DNA from: Dyadobacter sp. MSC1_007
Lineage (GTDB): Bacteria > Bacteroidota > Bacteroidia > Cytophagales > Spirosomataceae
Direction of reading: 5' to 3'
DNA length: 64,000 nucleotides
NCBI RefSeq assembly: GCF_023667495.1
Contig: NZ_JAMOZL010000011.1
Span: 271,204 to 335,203 of the forward strand
Under the pieces are notes generated by a model, which did no database searches, was not told where the DNA came from, and was given only the letters and a program-made list of their open reading frames with translations. The first letter of the stretch is position 1. Each line of letters starts with the position of its first letter. Both the position numbers and the translations under genes were made by a program. Positions 1 to 10,037 of this stretch are shown piece after piece.

Positions 1-1460
1 AAAACACAGGTGTAGTTCAAAACCTGAATGGTGGTAGTTTCGTAATTCCCTCAGGTCCTGCCGCAATTACGGCGACCGGTCAGATCTGGACGGGCTTCTC
101 CGATGCGGAATGGAATAATCCATCCAATTGGCAAAACTCACTAGTGCCTACGGGAACCGATGATGTGACCATCGCACATGTGGCTACCGACCCCATCATC
201 AACCCACTTGATGCTGTGGCAAAGTCAGTCACCGTACAAAATGGTGCTGTTTTGACAATAGGGGGTTCAGGCATTTTATCTATTAATGGTGGGGATGTTC
301 AAGGTTTGTTAAACCAGGGAACGGTTGTAAATAATGGGCTGCTCAAAATTGGTCTCACCACAAGCACCGGAAGCTATGGAATTAGAAATGAGGGAACATT
401 CAGCAATAGTTCGGGGACGGTGAATATCGACAACGCGACGCAGGCAGCGTTGTATAATTTTTCAGGCACTTTCGCAAACAGCGCGTCGCTCTCTCTTAAA
501 ATTGCGGATGCGGCGCCCTTTTTAGTCAATTCAGCGGCGGGCACTATAAGCAATGACGTATCCGGGACATTGTCAGGTACTGGTGTAATCAGCCCTACGC
601 ATTTTACCAACAATGGAGGCATCCTTTCGCCGGGTTATTCGCCAGGGGTACTCGCCTTTAATGCCGGTGTAAATTTCAGTAATAGCATCCTGGCCATGGA
701 AGTGAACGGAACCGGTGTGGCTGGTACGGCTTACGACCAGATCGTCGTGAATGGAACAGCGACTTTGGGTGGTACACTGGCACTCACTTTCAATTTTCCG
801 GTTCCCCATGATGGAGATGTAGTTACAATTTTAGACGGAACCGCATTGTCAGGGACATTCAGCTCGGTAACAGGCCTGCCGGAGCACTGGGTTGTAAAAT
901 ACAATTCACCCAATTCCGGGGAAGTAAGCCTGGAATATACCAACCCGATGCCGGTAACCCTTATTCGTTTTACGGCTAAAAAACAGGATAGCGGTGTCAA
1001 ACTGGATTGGCTAACTTCGGATGAAACCAACAACCAGGGATTTGAAGTTGAACGCAGGATTGACAGTGGAATGTGGGAAAAAGTCGGTTTCGTGGACGGA
1101 AGCGGGACTACCAAAGAAAATAACGCTTACTCTTTCCTGGATCTTAACCCTTCACCCGGTATGAACTATTACCGGCTGCGTCAGATGGATTTCGATGGTA
1201 AAGTTGAACTCTCCCGGATTGTTGGCGTAGAAATGGACAATGGGATACTCCTGAAAATTTATCCCAATCCAACCACCGGAATAATCAATATTGAAGGAGC
1301 CCATTCCAATATCAGGATCCTGGACATTCTTGGCAGACCCGTCATGAATGGGATGATCATCAATCAAAAAATAGATGTCTCCCATTTGCCCGGCGGCTTT
1401 TACATCCTGTCGGTTTCTTCTGAGAACAAAGAAAAATCAATCCCGATTTTAAAACAGTAA
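1..1460 (+). CDS. T9SS-sorted surface protein, 5' truncated by window
   Basis: The reading frame is open from base 3 upstream of the first possible GTG (144), so this is the C-terminal part of a larger protein that starts before the window. The visible part has a WTGFSDAEWNNPSNW stretch, low-complexity beta-repeat sequence typical of autotransporter-like or fibre regions, a fibronectin-like segment (VTLIRFTAKKQDSGVKLDW), and a C-terminal type IX sorting domain with IYPNPTTG and a final LPGGFYILSV motif. Proteins of this kind are exported by Sec, cross the outer membrane by the Por/T9SS system and are anchored or released at the surface. Ligand or role is unknown. Confidence 0.85.
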   Translation, partial: NTGVVQNLNGGSFVIPSGPAAITATGQIWTGFSDAEWNNPSNWQNSLVPTGTDDVTIAHVATDPIINPLDAVAKSVTVQNGAVLTIGGSGILSINGGDVQGLLNQGTVVNNGLLKIGLTTSTGSYGIRNEGTFSNSSGTVNIDNATQAALYNFSGTFANSASLSLKIADAAPFLVNSAAGTISNDVSGTLSGTGVISPTHFTNNGGILSPGYSPGVLAFNAGVNFSNSILAMEVNGTGVAGTAYDQIVVNGTATLGGTLALTFNFPVPHDGDVVTILDGTALSGTFSSVTGLPEHWVVKYNSPNSGEVSLEYTNPMPVTLIRFTAKKQDSGVKLDWLTSDETNNQGFEVERRIDSGMWEKVGFVDGSGTTKENNAYSFLDLNPSPGMNYYRLRQMDFDGKVELSRIVGVEMDNGILLKIYPNPTTGIINIEGAHSNIRILDILGRPVMNGMIINQKIDVSHLPGGFYILSVSSENKEKSIPILKQ

Positions 1461-1491
1461 CCGTGTCGTAAACCAATTAACCAAAAAGAAA

Positions 1492-2295
1492 ATGGAAAGA
1501 ATAGCACCTGAAATTTATAGCCAGATCAACAACCACGTTTATAACGAGAAAGGCGACCTGTGGTGGAATCCCGAGAATATCTTGCACATCTTAAAAACGT
1601 CAGTAAACCCCTGGCGGGTAGGCGTTGCCATGGATGCTTTAAACAAGCTGAATTTTGATCCGAAAGGTAAAACAGCGCTTGAAATAGGCAGCGGCGGCGG
1701 AATCCTGACGGAAGAAATTTGCAGGATGGGATTCACAACCACGGGTATCGAACCAGCAGAAGAGTCGATCCGGACAGCGGCGGGCCACGCAAAAGCAATG
1801 GGGCTTGACATTACCTATGACCAGGGCTATGGAGAGCACCTTCCCTACCCTGATGCTTCGTTCGACTGTGTGTTTTGCTGTGATGTACTAGAACACGTTT
1901 CTGATTTGCCCAAAGTGATTTCTGAAATTTCAAGGGTCCTTAAACCCAATGGCGTTTTCCTTTATGACACGCTCAACAGGACATTTATCAGCAAGCTTGT
2001 TGCTATCAAAATATGGCAGGAATGGAAACGCTGGGCATTCATGCCACCGAACCTGCACGTATGGAAAATGTTCATTAAGCCGGAAGAAATCAAAAGTCTT
2101 CTTGCAAAAAATGGCCTTGATTGGAAAGAACACAGAGGATCGGAACCTAATGTATCTATTCCTAAGATGTTGAGCTACCTCAGAAAACGCGTCAAAGGAG
2201 AATGGGGCTTTGTAGAATTGGGCCAGAATTTCCGACTCGTCGAAAGCGACGATATGAATATTCTCTACGCTGGCTATGCAGTAAAAAAGGGATAG
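1492..2295 (+). CDS. UbiG-like class I SAM-dependent methyltransferase
   Basis: 267 residues. A Rossmann methyltransferase fold is visible: motif I is ALEIGSGGGILTEE (about residues 63-76), an acidic residue follows in GIEPAE, and motif post-I/II is FDCVFCCDVLEHV. Overall it resembles 3-demethylubiquinone O-methyltransferases (UbiG/Coq3), but Cytophagales use menaquinone, so the real acceptor may be another small molecule. It begins 31 bp after the stop of the surface protein and may share its transcript; there is no quinone gene cluster here to support a pathway. Substrate is unassigned. Confidence 0.8.
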   Translation: MERIAPEIYSQINNHVYNEKGDLWWNPENILHILKTSVNPWRVGVAMDALNKLNFDPKGKTALEIGSGGGILTEEICRMGFTTTGIEPAEESIRTAAGHAKAMGLDITYDQGYGEHLPYPDASFDCVFCCDVLEHVSDLPKVISEISRVLKPNGVFLYDTLNRTFISKLVAIKIWQEWKRWAFMPPNLHVWKMFIKPEEIKSLLAKNGLDWKEHRGSEPNVSIPKMLSYLRKRVKGEWGFVELGQNFRLVESDDMNILYAGYAVKKG

Positions 2296-2303
2296 CCGGG
2301 CAA

Positions 2304-3665
2304 TCAGGGTTTTTCCGGCATATACCAGAACGGAATGGAAATCAGTGTTTTTTCTTTTTCTAAGGTAGTCCCCCCCATTGCAATGCGGATGTTGTTTTTA
2401 CCAATTTTCAGATTACCAGGGAACAGGACTGTCTGCCATCCTACCTGCTGTTTCGGACCGCGCCGGGTCAATAGAAGATCGGGCCGGACATATAGCGAGT
2501 CGTTGACCCGGAGTTGAACCACTTTATTCAGTTGTTCAAGACTCCATTTCGCAAACAGTTCCTGTTTCTCCTTTTTAGGCAGCCGACCTGACCATTTTGG
2601 CTGAGGCGTAATACTTGCAAGAAGCGTATCCAATGTTTTCGGGTAGGCTATAAATAACCGGATAAAGGGCTCGCGGATCACATCTGACTGAATAGATGCT
2701 TTTCCGACCAACTGGTCCGGATCGCGCTGATCATCATAAACCACCGGGTCGATGAACCCGCTATCGGCCGCGCCAGCGTACAGGTGACGGCGGTTTAACG
2801 AGAGCCTGCTTCCTTCGTTATGGGACATATCGTAGAGCAACTGCCCAAACAGAAGTACGATGAAAACCCCTGTCATCAGCATTACATACTGAACAAGTTT
2901 CCGGGGCGGAACGTGGCTGTAAAAAGTATTTAATATGAAATTGACAGGCCGGTACAATCCCCAGAGAACCATTCTGTTCAAAGCAAGCAGGTGATTCTGC
3001 AAGGCGTCCAAAGCAGGTTTATTCTTTAATTGAGGCAAACTTGCGACCGAGCCGGCTACCACGTAAATGATCAGTACAGCATAAAAGATGACTTTCAGTA
3101 TTTCAAGGAAATAATCCGGAATGAGTGGCCGCAATATGGTGTGCAGTATCAATATCAACACGTACGATGACGCAATCATGATCAGGAATAACACGAATAG
3201 AAAGGCGATTGCGAAGACGATATTGCACCGGCGATCCAGTGCCAGAATATACCCTTCCAGCGTACCAAGCTCATCTTCCATTCGTTGCTGATTGCGTTTG
3301 CTGGTAAAAGGAATGCGGTCGTAATGAATGCCTTCAGGATACACCGCCAGCAAACCGACCAGCCCCACCCAAAATGCGCGCATGATAAAATTGGCCAAAA
3401 AGGCTATGAAAAGTACATAGCACGATGCCTTCATCGTGCTAAGGGCCAGTTGTGGGAATAGCCCACTCACTCCCGTTGTTTTGGCGATCAGGTTATAGTG
3501 AATGTATTCAAAGCCGTTGTCCAGCACCTCAGGAAGTTGCAGGACAGCGAATAACGCGGCCCCGGAAATAACCAGTTCGAGGTTCCAGCTCTGGCTGGTC
3601 AGTTCATTTAGTTTTTCTTGTTGCTTTGGTGACAGAGGGCTTTGGGGCGGAAGGTTTTCGCTCAT
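2304..3665 (-). CDS. Multi-pass membrane protein of unknown function
   Basis: About 453 residues from the chosen start MSENLPPQSP; an in-frame ATG 14 codons upstream (3707) would add MHWHDLHSKLSTIR, which looks less like a natural N-terminus. At least six hydrophobic spans are visible in the N-terminal two thirds (for example AALFAVLQL, CYVLFIAFLANFIM, IVFAIAFLFVLFLIMIASSY, ILKVIFYAVLIIYVVAG, YVMLMTGVFIVLLFGQ), followed by a soluble C-terminal domain of about 170 residues. No enzymatic motif is recognised. It is convergent with the methyltransferase (8-bp gap) and divergent from the TonB receptor. Confidence 0.75.
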   Translation of the reverse strand: MSENLPPQSPLSPKQQEKLNELTSQSWNLELVISGAALFAVLQLPEVLDNGFEYIHYNLIAKTTGVSGLFPQLALSTMKASCYVLFIAFLANFIMRAFWVGLVGLLAVYPEGIHYDRIPFTSKRNQQRMEDELGTLEGYILALDRRCNIVFAIAFLFVLFLIMIASSYVLILILHTILRPLIPDYFLEILKVIFYAVLIIYVVAGSVASLPQLKNKPALDALQNHLLALNRMVLWGLYRPVNFILNTFYSHVPPRKLVQYVMLMTGVFIVLLFGQLLYDMSHNEGSRLSLNRRHLYAGAADSGFIDPVVYDDQRDPDQLVGKASIQSDVIREPFIRLFIAYPKTLDTLLASITPQPKWSGRLPKKEKQELFAKWSLEQLNKVVQLRVNDSLYVRPDLLLTRRGPKQQVGWQTVLFPGNLKIGKNNIRIAMGGTTLEKEKTLISIPFWYMPEKP

Positions 3666-3863
3666 TCGAATCGTCGATAGTTTGGAGTGCAGGTCGTGCC
3701 AATGCAAAAAAAGCCAAAATTCTTACTGAACCAATAGAAACTGATTCATTAACCAAACTCCGGATCAATAAAGCGGTCATTTTTCCATGTTTCGGGGCAG
3801 ATGAATGTAAAGTTTTTATACATTTGGTTTTATTTATAATAAATCCAAATAAAAATAGATGGC

Positions 3864-6158
3864 ATGTTCAGATCTTTAACAGTAATTCTTCTCATTTTTT
3901 CAGTGCAGGCATTTGCCCAAACGGGCACGATCCGGGGTACGGTGACCACTTCTGATGGCAAGCCCGCAGAATTTGTAAATATTGTTTTGGAAAACACTTC
4001 CAGGGGCTCAGTAGTCAATGAAAATGGCCATTATGCGATCAGCAAAGTCCCGGCAGGAACTTATATGCTCACCGCGAGTTTTACCGGACTTGTCTCCCAA
4101 AAGAGCACCGTGACCGTGGGTGCAGGCGAAACCAGCGCGGTGAATTTTGTGCTGGCAGAAGACAACCGGCAATTGCAGGAGGTGGTCGTGCGCAGCGATA
4201 GCAGGCTGATGAACAAGGAAACCGATTACGTCGCGCGAATGCCATTAAAAAATCTCGAAAACCCACAGGTATATAACGTGGTCGGCAAGGATCTGATGAA
4301 AGAACAAGTGATGACTGACATCAAGGACGTCTTTCGGGCTGCGCCGGGCGTTGCTCCTACGGAATATGTTACCGGCAGTTTTGCTGTCGTATTCCGGGGA
4401 TTCACCAATTTCGACTATGCCCGGAATGGGATGGCTACTTCGGTTTACAGGTCAGGGACCGAAATCGCAAATCTTGAACGCATAGAGTTGATCAAAGGCC
4501 CGTCGGGTACTCTTTTCGGATCGCAGGTATCCACTTTCGGCGGGGTGATGAATTTGGTTACTAAAAAGCCTTATGCAGGTTTTGGAGGTGAAGTCGCTTA
4601 TAGTATGGGCAGTTTTGATTTAAGCAGGGCAACTATTGATATAAATACGCCCCTTGATAAGGAAAAAACAGTGTTGTTGAGGTTCAATACAGTGAATCAT
4701 CAGCAAAACAGTTCAAACGAATACGGTAAAAATAAAAGGTTTGTCATCACTCCTAGCCTTTCTTTTCAGGCCAGCGAACGCCTTTCGTTTTTGTTCGATT
4801 TTGAATACTTTAAAAGCAATGCAACCCGGTTAGCATACACGCTGCTTTTCGCCGACGAAGTACCTTTCAAGTCTACCAAAGATATTCCGCTGGGTTTTAA
4901 GAAATCCTTCTTTCAAAATGATTTGCTTAGCGACGCCCAAGCCACGAAGTATTTTGGCCAGGCCAAATATCAAATCAGTAAAAACTGGACTTCAACAACA
5001 GGCATATCTCATGTAAATGAATTCCTAAATCATAGTTACCAACCTTATGTTCAATGGATTAGTGCTGATACAGCCGTGACAAGCGTCAGGCATTTTGGCC
5101 CGAGAGAAAGAACCTATGCAAATATCCAGCAGAATTTTAACGGTAGTTTCCAGACCGGAAGGTTTCATCATAACCTGTTGATCGGGGCCAGTTATGAATA
5201 CAACGACGAAACGGTGACTTATGCAATTATCCCACTGGATAAAATAAACGTTAACGAAACTTTTGAGAAAGCCAGCCTCAGCAGGGTGAATAGTATTTTG
5301 GCGAACCCCTCAACAGTTCCATCTTATGACGCATACGGAGGAAATGCATTAGGTATATATGTTTCGGATGTCATCAAATGGACAGACCGTTTATCGACGA
5401 TGCTGAGCTTGCGTTTCGATCGTTTCGAGCAAACCTATGAAGGCGGTTTTGTACAGCCATCGCTTTCTCCGAAACTGGGGGTTGTTTATCAGGTAGTGAA
5501 AGATCAGGTTTCTTTATTCGGAAACTTCATGAATGGTTTTCGCAATCAGGGACCTGTTGAGCAGCCCAACGGCAGTCTTTTTAAACCAAAACCGATTTTT
5601 GCCAACCAGTGGGAAGGTGGTTTAAAAGCGGAATTGCCAGGTAATAAACTGGGTGGGAGCGTAAGCTATTACTATATTGGAATTGACAATGCATTGCGTA
5701 GCGATGATGCGCAATATAGTTTCCAGGATGGCCAGCAGGTGAGCAAAGGTGTTGAGGTTGAACTCACTGCCAACCCGGTAGCTGGCCTGAATGTCATAGC
5801 CGGATATGGCTTCAATGAGAACAAATTTCTTAAAGCTGATGTGTATGAAGGTAAATTTCAGACACAAGCACCACAACATATCGCCAACTACTGGCTTAGC
5901 TACCGACTACCTTTCCAGAATCTGAAAGGTATTGGATTAGGTTTTGGAGGAAACTACGTGGGTGTTTCGTATTTTAATTCCAGCAATACTTACACCATTC
6001 CCGCCTATCACACCATTAATGCTACTGCTTTTTACCAAAAGGAAAAATGGAAGATTGGTTTCAAACTAAACAACATTACAGATGTGGAGTACTGGGATTC
6101 GGTAGGAAACCCGCAGTTTTCCAGAAATTTTGTGGCTAACTTTTCTTTCAGATTTTAG
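3864..6158 (+). CDS. TonB-dependent siderophore-type receptor
   Basis: 764 residues. Signal peptide (LTVILLIFSVQAFAQ), then a CarboxypepD_reg-like domain (GTIRGTVTTSDGKPAEFVNIVLENT, about 22-100), a plug domain (residues about 115-235, with GFTNFDYARNG and IELIKGPSGTLFG) and a 22-strand-type barrel ending in the aromatic terminus NFSFRF. The plug signature is that of FhuA/FecA-type siderophore receptors rather than SusC. It should bind an iron chelate at the outer membrane and use TonB energy for uptake. TACATTTG at 3819-3826 resembles a Bacteroidota -7 element, without a clear -33 box. No siderophore biosynthesis genes are adjacent. Confidence 0.88.
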   Translation: MFRSLTVILLIFSVQAFAQTGTIRGTVTTSDGKPAEFVNIVLENTSRGSVVNENGHYAISKVPAGTYMLTASFTGLVSQKSTVTVGAGETSAVNFVLAEDNRQLQEVVVRSDSRLMNKETDYVARMPLKNLENPQVYNVVGKDLMKEQVMTDIKDVFRAAPGVAPTEYVTGSFAVVFRGFTNFDYARNGMATSVYRSGTEIANLERIELIKGPSGTLFGSQVSTFGGVMNLVTKKPYAGFGGEVAYSMGSFDLSRATIDINTPLDKEKTVLLRFNTVNHQQNSSNEYGKNKRFVITPSLSFQASERLSFLFDFEYFKSNATRLAYTLLFADEVPFKSTKDIPLGFKKSFFQNDLLSDAQATKYFGQAKYQISKNWTSTTGISHVNEFLNHSYQPYVQWISADTAVTSVRHFGPRERTYANIQQNFNGSFQTGRFHHNLLIGASYEYNDETVTYAIIPLDKINVNETFEKASLSRVNSILANPSTVPSYDAYGGNALGIYVSDVIKWTDRLSTMLSLRFDRFEQTYEGGFVQPSLSPKLGVVYQVVKDQVSLFGNFMNGFRNQGPVEQPNGSLFKPKPIFANQWEGGLKAELPGNKLGGSVSYYYIGIDNALRSDDAQYSFQDGQQVSKGVEVELTANPVAGLNVIAGYGFNENKFLKADVYEGKFQTQAPQHIANYWLSYRLPFQNLKGIGLGFGGNYVGVSYFNSSNTYTIPAYHTINATAFYQKEKWKIGFKLNNITDVEYWDSVGNPQFSRNFVANFSFRF

Positions 6159-6178
6159 CGGTAGCACCTTAAAACATT

Positions 6179-7588
6179 TCATTTCGCCTCCTGCTTTTTA
6201 GGGTACACCTTGTCCATGAAAGCGCCTTCGTCGCCGTGCTGCTTCATCCAGCCTTCAAGCTCCGTCCGCAGCATGGCGATACGTTGTGCATATTGCGGGT
6301 CAGCGGCCAGGTTTGTCAGCTCAAACGGGTCTTTTTCCGTATCATAAAACTCGACGGCCGGCCGGTTCTCGAAACGGTCGGTGATCTTTTTAGCTTTCGG
6401 ATCGACCGTATCGTCCACCCATGAAAACCAAACGGTGTTGCGGTCTTTGCGGTTGCGATCCATCATGAAGCGGTTGTAATATGGCTTTTCTGATGCAAGG
6501 TTGAGGATTAGCTTGTAACGATGATCGCGAATGCTGCGTATCGGGTACGGGTCGCCTTCAGGGATATTATTATGAATGCCGTACACATAGTTGCGCAACT
6601 CTTTGTTTTTGCCTGAAATAACCGGTAAAAAGCTTTGTCCGTCAAGGCCGGCAACAGGTTTTCCGCCGGCAATCTCAATTAGCGTCGGGGTTATATCTTC
6701 ATATTGTACCAACGCATGGGTCTCTGTTGATGGTTTTACATGCCCCGGCCATTTGACCAACATTGAGCTGCGCTGACCCGTATCGTACAGGTTCCATTTA
6801 GCACCGGGAAACTGCGCGCCCTGCTCGCCGAGGAAGATGAGGATTGTATTTTTATCCTGGCCGGTCTCTTTCAGCAATGCATTGATCTCCCCGACCTGGT
6901 CGTCCAGCCGCCGCACCTCCGCGAGGTATTTCACAAATTGCCTGCGGGTAACGGGTGTATCCACCCAGTCGGCGGGAAGTTTCAGTTTCGCAGCCTCAAA
7001 TTCAGTGGTATCACCCACCGTCCACGGCGCATGGGGGTTAATGCTCATGATAAAAAGGCAATAGGGCTTGTCGCTGGCGGTGATGTATTTCTTGATGTCA
7101 TCCAGGTGGTATTCATCTGTCGGTGCTACGCAGTTGGGTTCGAAACCGTCGACAATATCAAATGGAAAGACACTTTTGGGTTTCGTAACATGGTCTTTAC
7201 CTGTAAGTCCCACGCGATAGCCAAGGTCGGCCAGATAATGCCCTACACTTTTCAGGTTATCGTACACCGGCTTGTGGTTCTGAAACGAACCATGGCGCAC
7301 CGGGTAAAGTCCGGTAAACAGGGACGCACGAGTAGGTACACACATCGCCTCCGAAGCAAAGAGATTATGAAATTTCAACCCGTCCTTAGCAAGCGCATCG
7401 ATATGGGTTGTCTTTAAATTCTGACCCCCGTAGCAGCTCAGCTGCTGGCTATCCAGGTCGTCGGCCATGATGATAACGATGTTGGGTCGGGCGTTAGGCA
7501 TCTGACCAGCGACTGGTTGTTGGCCGACGACGACGTATAATGATAATATCAGGTTGAGAATAATGTGGATTTTCAATGTGTTGAGCAT
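6179..7588 (-). CDS. Sulfatase (arylsulfatase / N-sulfoglucosamine sulfohydrolase-like)
   Basis: 469 residues from ATG at 7588; the longer frame to 7654 would place 22 polar residues before the signal peptide MLNTLKIHIILNLILSLY, so the internal start is preferred. The metal-binding MADDLD motif lies at residues 41-46 and the formylglycine site is C83 in CVPTRASLFTG, the canonical C-x-P-x-R of type I sulfatases. It should remove sulfate from a glycan or small ester after maturation by an anaerobic or aerobic formylglycine-generating enzyme encoded elsewhere. It ends 20 bp from the convergent TonB receptor and is divergent from an AraC-type regulator, which may control it. Confidence 0.88.
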   Translation of the reverse strand: MLNTLKIHIILNLILSLYVVVGQQPVAGQMPNARPNIVIIMADDLDSQQLSCYGGQNLKTTHIDALAKDGLKFHNLFASEAMCVPTRASLFTGLYPVRHGSFQNHKPVYDNLKSVGHYLADLGYRVGLTGKDHVTKPKSVFPFDIVDGFEPNCVAPTDEYHLDDIKKYITASDKPYCLFIMSINPHAPWTVGDTTEFEAAKLKLPADWVDTPVTRRQFVKYLAEVRRLDDQVGEINALLKETGQDKNTILIFLGEQGAQFPGAKWNLYDTGQRSSMLVKWPGHVKPSTETHALVQYEDITPTLIEIAGGKPVAGLDGQSFLPVISGKNKELRNYVYGIHNNIPEGDPYPIRSIRDHRYKLILNLASEKPYYNRFMMDRNRKDRNTVWFSWVDDTVDPKAKKITDRFENRPAVEFYDTEKDPFELTNLAADPQYAQRIAMLRTELEGWMKQHGDEGAFMDKVYPKKQEAK

Positions 7589-7725
7589 GAGATTGGTGTT
7601 TGTTTTAAAGAACAAAATCCATTGAATACTACTGATCGCACTGCTTGTATTCACGTTAAAAACGCTGTTTGACCTTACAATAAGAAGCGGGAACCGCCTT
7701 GCGGCATTTTTTGTAATTTAAGTTT

Positions 7726-8574
7726 ATGAATACAAAAACGGCATTTCAAACACTTGGCATCAATGCTTTTGACTCTTCTGCGGAGTCGGGTTATAAGCTG
7801 CTGCGCCATGAGGTGGATGGCAAAAGCCGGATAGAGAAGCCACATAAGCATGACTTCTTTATGCTTTTTGTCGTAAAAAAAGGTGGCGGCACGCATTCCA
7901 TCGATTTTGCCGATTATGAAGTAACAGGCAATCAAGTACATTTGTTGTTCCCGGGCCAGGTGCATCGCTGGGAGCTCGACGAAGACACATCAGGGTTCCA
8001 GCTGATGGTAGGACGGCGGGCTTTTGAAACTTCGTCGAACTTTCTCAGGCTGTCGTTTATAGCTTATCGGAACCACCAGGTGATCGACCTGCCGCCTGCC
8101 GTTTTTGCGGCGCTATGTTACGAGTTGGAAACGCTGGAAGGAGAATTAGGCGCCGCTCTGGTGGATTGGGATATGGTACAACTCCGGAGCCGGGTTGCTT
8201 TGCAGCTGGTGAGCCGCGAGGCCGAGCGCATTTACGAGGATATCGGCACATACCGCGCCAATCCGATCCTTTTCAAATACCATGGTTTAGTGGATACCCA
8301 TTTCAAGGCCCACAAGAATGTCGCATATTATGCGGACCAGCTCAATATTTCGCCGAATTACCTTAATATTCTCTGTAAAAGGCACTTGCACGTTCCGGCT
8401 ACATTCCTGATTCACAGTCGCATCGGCCTGGAAGCAAAACGTTTGCTGCTGGTTTCGGGCCAGTCGGCGAAGGAAATTGCTTTTGAATTGGGTTTCAGTG
8501 ATCTTCCTCATTTTTCCAACTTCTTCAAGGCGCAGACAGGCCTATCGCCGCGGGCATTTCGCAATGCGTTATAA
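7726..8574 (+). CDS. AraC-family transcriptional regulator
   Basis: 282 residues. The N-terminal half is a cupin-like sensor (HKHDFFMLFVVKKGGGTHSID; HLLFPGQVHRWELDED) and the C-terminal about 100 residues form the double helix-turn-helix of AraC proteins (YYADQLNISPNYLNILCKRHLH; AKEIAFELGFSDLPHFSNFFKAQTGLSPRAFR). The gene is divergent from the sulfatase with about 137 bp between starts, the usual place for a local regulator, so control of the sulfatase is a reasonable inference. The inducer is unknown. Confidence 0.88.
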   Translation: MNTKTAFQTLGINAFDSSAESGYKLLRHEVDGKSRIEKPHKHDFFMLFVVKKGGGTHSIDFADYEVTGNQVHLLFPGQVHRWELDEDTSGFQLMVGRRAFETSSNFLRLSFIAYRNHQVIDLPPAVFAALCYELETLEGELGAALVDWDMVQLRSRVALQLVSREAERIYEDIGTYRANPILFKYHGLVDTHFKAHKNVAYYADQLNISPNYLNILCKRHLHVPATFLIHSRIGLEAKRLLLVSGQSAKEIAFELGFSDLPHFSNFFKAQTGLSPRAFRNAL

Positions 8575-8656
8575 AATCTACAACTTACAGGATAAATAAC
8601 GCATCGTTTCAGACGGTGATACGGATTAATTTTGCAAAAATCTTAATCCCAAACAG

Positions 8657-9988
8657 ATGGAATCCATTTCCCGCAAAACATTCATTCAAAGCTCCGGTTT
8701 ACTCATTGCAGGCGAACTACTAGTCAAAAAGCCAGGTGCAATCATTTCCGGCACGGCACAAGAGACAGGTGCAAGGCCTGCCGATAAATGGACATTGAAA
8801 AATGTGCGGCTGGAAACTGGCTTTGTATATGAAGACGGGGAGGTAATCGCTACTGAGACAGGTCTTTTTCAGGTCGAAATCGAGAATGGGAAGATCACAG
8901 CTGTGCTTCCGAATGATCCAAAGGCAGATGGTACCGATGCCAAAGGTCAACTGATGCTGCCGGCGTTCAGGGATATGCACATCCATCTGGACAAAACTTT
9001 TTATGGCGGGCCATGGAAAGCTAGACTGGCGAAAAACCGATCGGTGAAGGATATGATCGCCTTCGAGGAAAAAGCTTTGCCTGAACTCCTGAAAACCTCA
9101 ACTTATCGCGCTGAAAAGATCATTGAACTACTACAATCTAAAGGGACGAATTTTGCCAGAAGCCATGTGAATATCGAGCCTACTTCGAAGCTCGATTCAC
9201 TAAAAAACCTTCAAAAAGCGATAGAAAACAAGAAAAACACATTTGGAACCGAACTCGTTGCATTTCCCCAACACGGGATTTTCTATTCGCATTCCGAACA
9301 ATTGATGAAGGATGCAGCGGCAATGGATATTGACTTCATAGGCGGTTTGGACCCCAATGCAATTGATGGAAGCGTGGAAAAGCAGATCGATTTCATCATC
9401 CAACTCGCTCTTGATCACAGCAAAGGCATTGACATTCACCTGCACGAAGGTGGCGAACCGGGTTTACGGACTGTTGAATATCTGACTAAAAAAGTGGTCG
9501 AAAATCCGGCATTGGCAGGTAAAACGTTCCTCAGTCACTGCTTCGTGCTCGCAAAGCTTGAAAAACCGAAACTGGAAGAAATCGCCGAAAAGCTCGCAAA
9601 CGCCCGCGTAGGTGTGATTTCCACCATTCCGTTTGGCAGTACCATAATGCCTATCCCAACCCTTTACCGCCACGGTGTGAACGTAATGACGGGTAACGAT
9701 AGCATCGTTGATCATTGGAACACATTCGGGTCGGGAAGCGTGTTGCAGAAATCAAACATGATGGCGCAGCTTTACGGCCAGTCCACTGAGCTGGAACTAT
9801 CGCGCTGCCTGAAACTAGCGACCTGCGGTATAATGCCGCTCGATGATAAAGGAAAGCAGAAATGGCCGAAGCCAGGTGACGAAGCGAGCGTCGTGCTTGT
9901 GGATGCAAGTTGCTCAGCCGAAGCTGTGGCCCGCATTTCGCCAGTGAAAGCGCTCGTGCACCGCGGACATCTGGTCTACAGGAACTAA
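8657..9988 (+). CDS. Amidohydrolase, cytosine deaminase-like
   Basis: 443 residues. Metal-dependent hydrolase signatures are present: DMHIHLDKTFYGG (about residues 110-122), HLHEGGEPG, SHCFVLAK and the late aspartate GNDSIVDHW. This set is typical of cytosine deaminase/N-isopropylammelide hydrolase relatives. The N-terminus SISRKTFIQSSGLLIAG resembles a Tat-type or lipoprotein-less export signal, so the enzyme may be exported. TAATTTTG at 8627-8634 is a possible -7 element. It follows the AraC gene by 82 bp; no purine or pyrimidine pathway is adjacent and the substrate remains open. Confidence 0.82.
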   Translation: MESISRKTFIQSSGLLIAGELLVKKPGAIISGTAQETGARPADKWTLKNVRLETGFVYEDGEVIATETGLFQVEIENGKITAVLPNDPKADGTDAKGQLMLPAFRDMHIHLDKTFYGGPWKARLAKNRSVKDMIAFEEKALPELLKTSTYRAEKIIELLQSKGTNFARSHVNIEPTSKLDSLKNLQKAIENKKNTFGTELVAFPQHGIFYSHSEQLMKDAAAMDIDFIGGLDPNAIDGSVEKQIDFIIQLALDHSKGIDIHLHEGGEPGLRTVEYLTKKVVENPALAGKTFLSHCFVLAKLEKPKLEEIAEKLANARVGVISTIPFGSTIMPIPTLYRHGVNVMTGNDSIVDHWNTFGSGSVLQKSNMMAQLYGQSTELELSRCLKLATCGIMPLDDKGKQKWPKPGDEASVVLVDASCSAEAVARISPVKALVHRGHLVYRN

Positions 9989-10037
9989 CCGCAGTGTATA
10001 CCAGTCTTCAATTGATGGATCTCAACCACTTCATTTC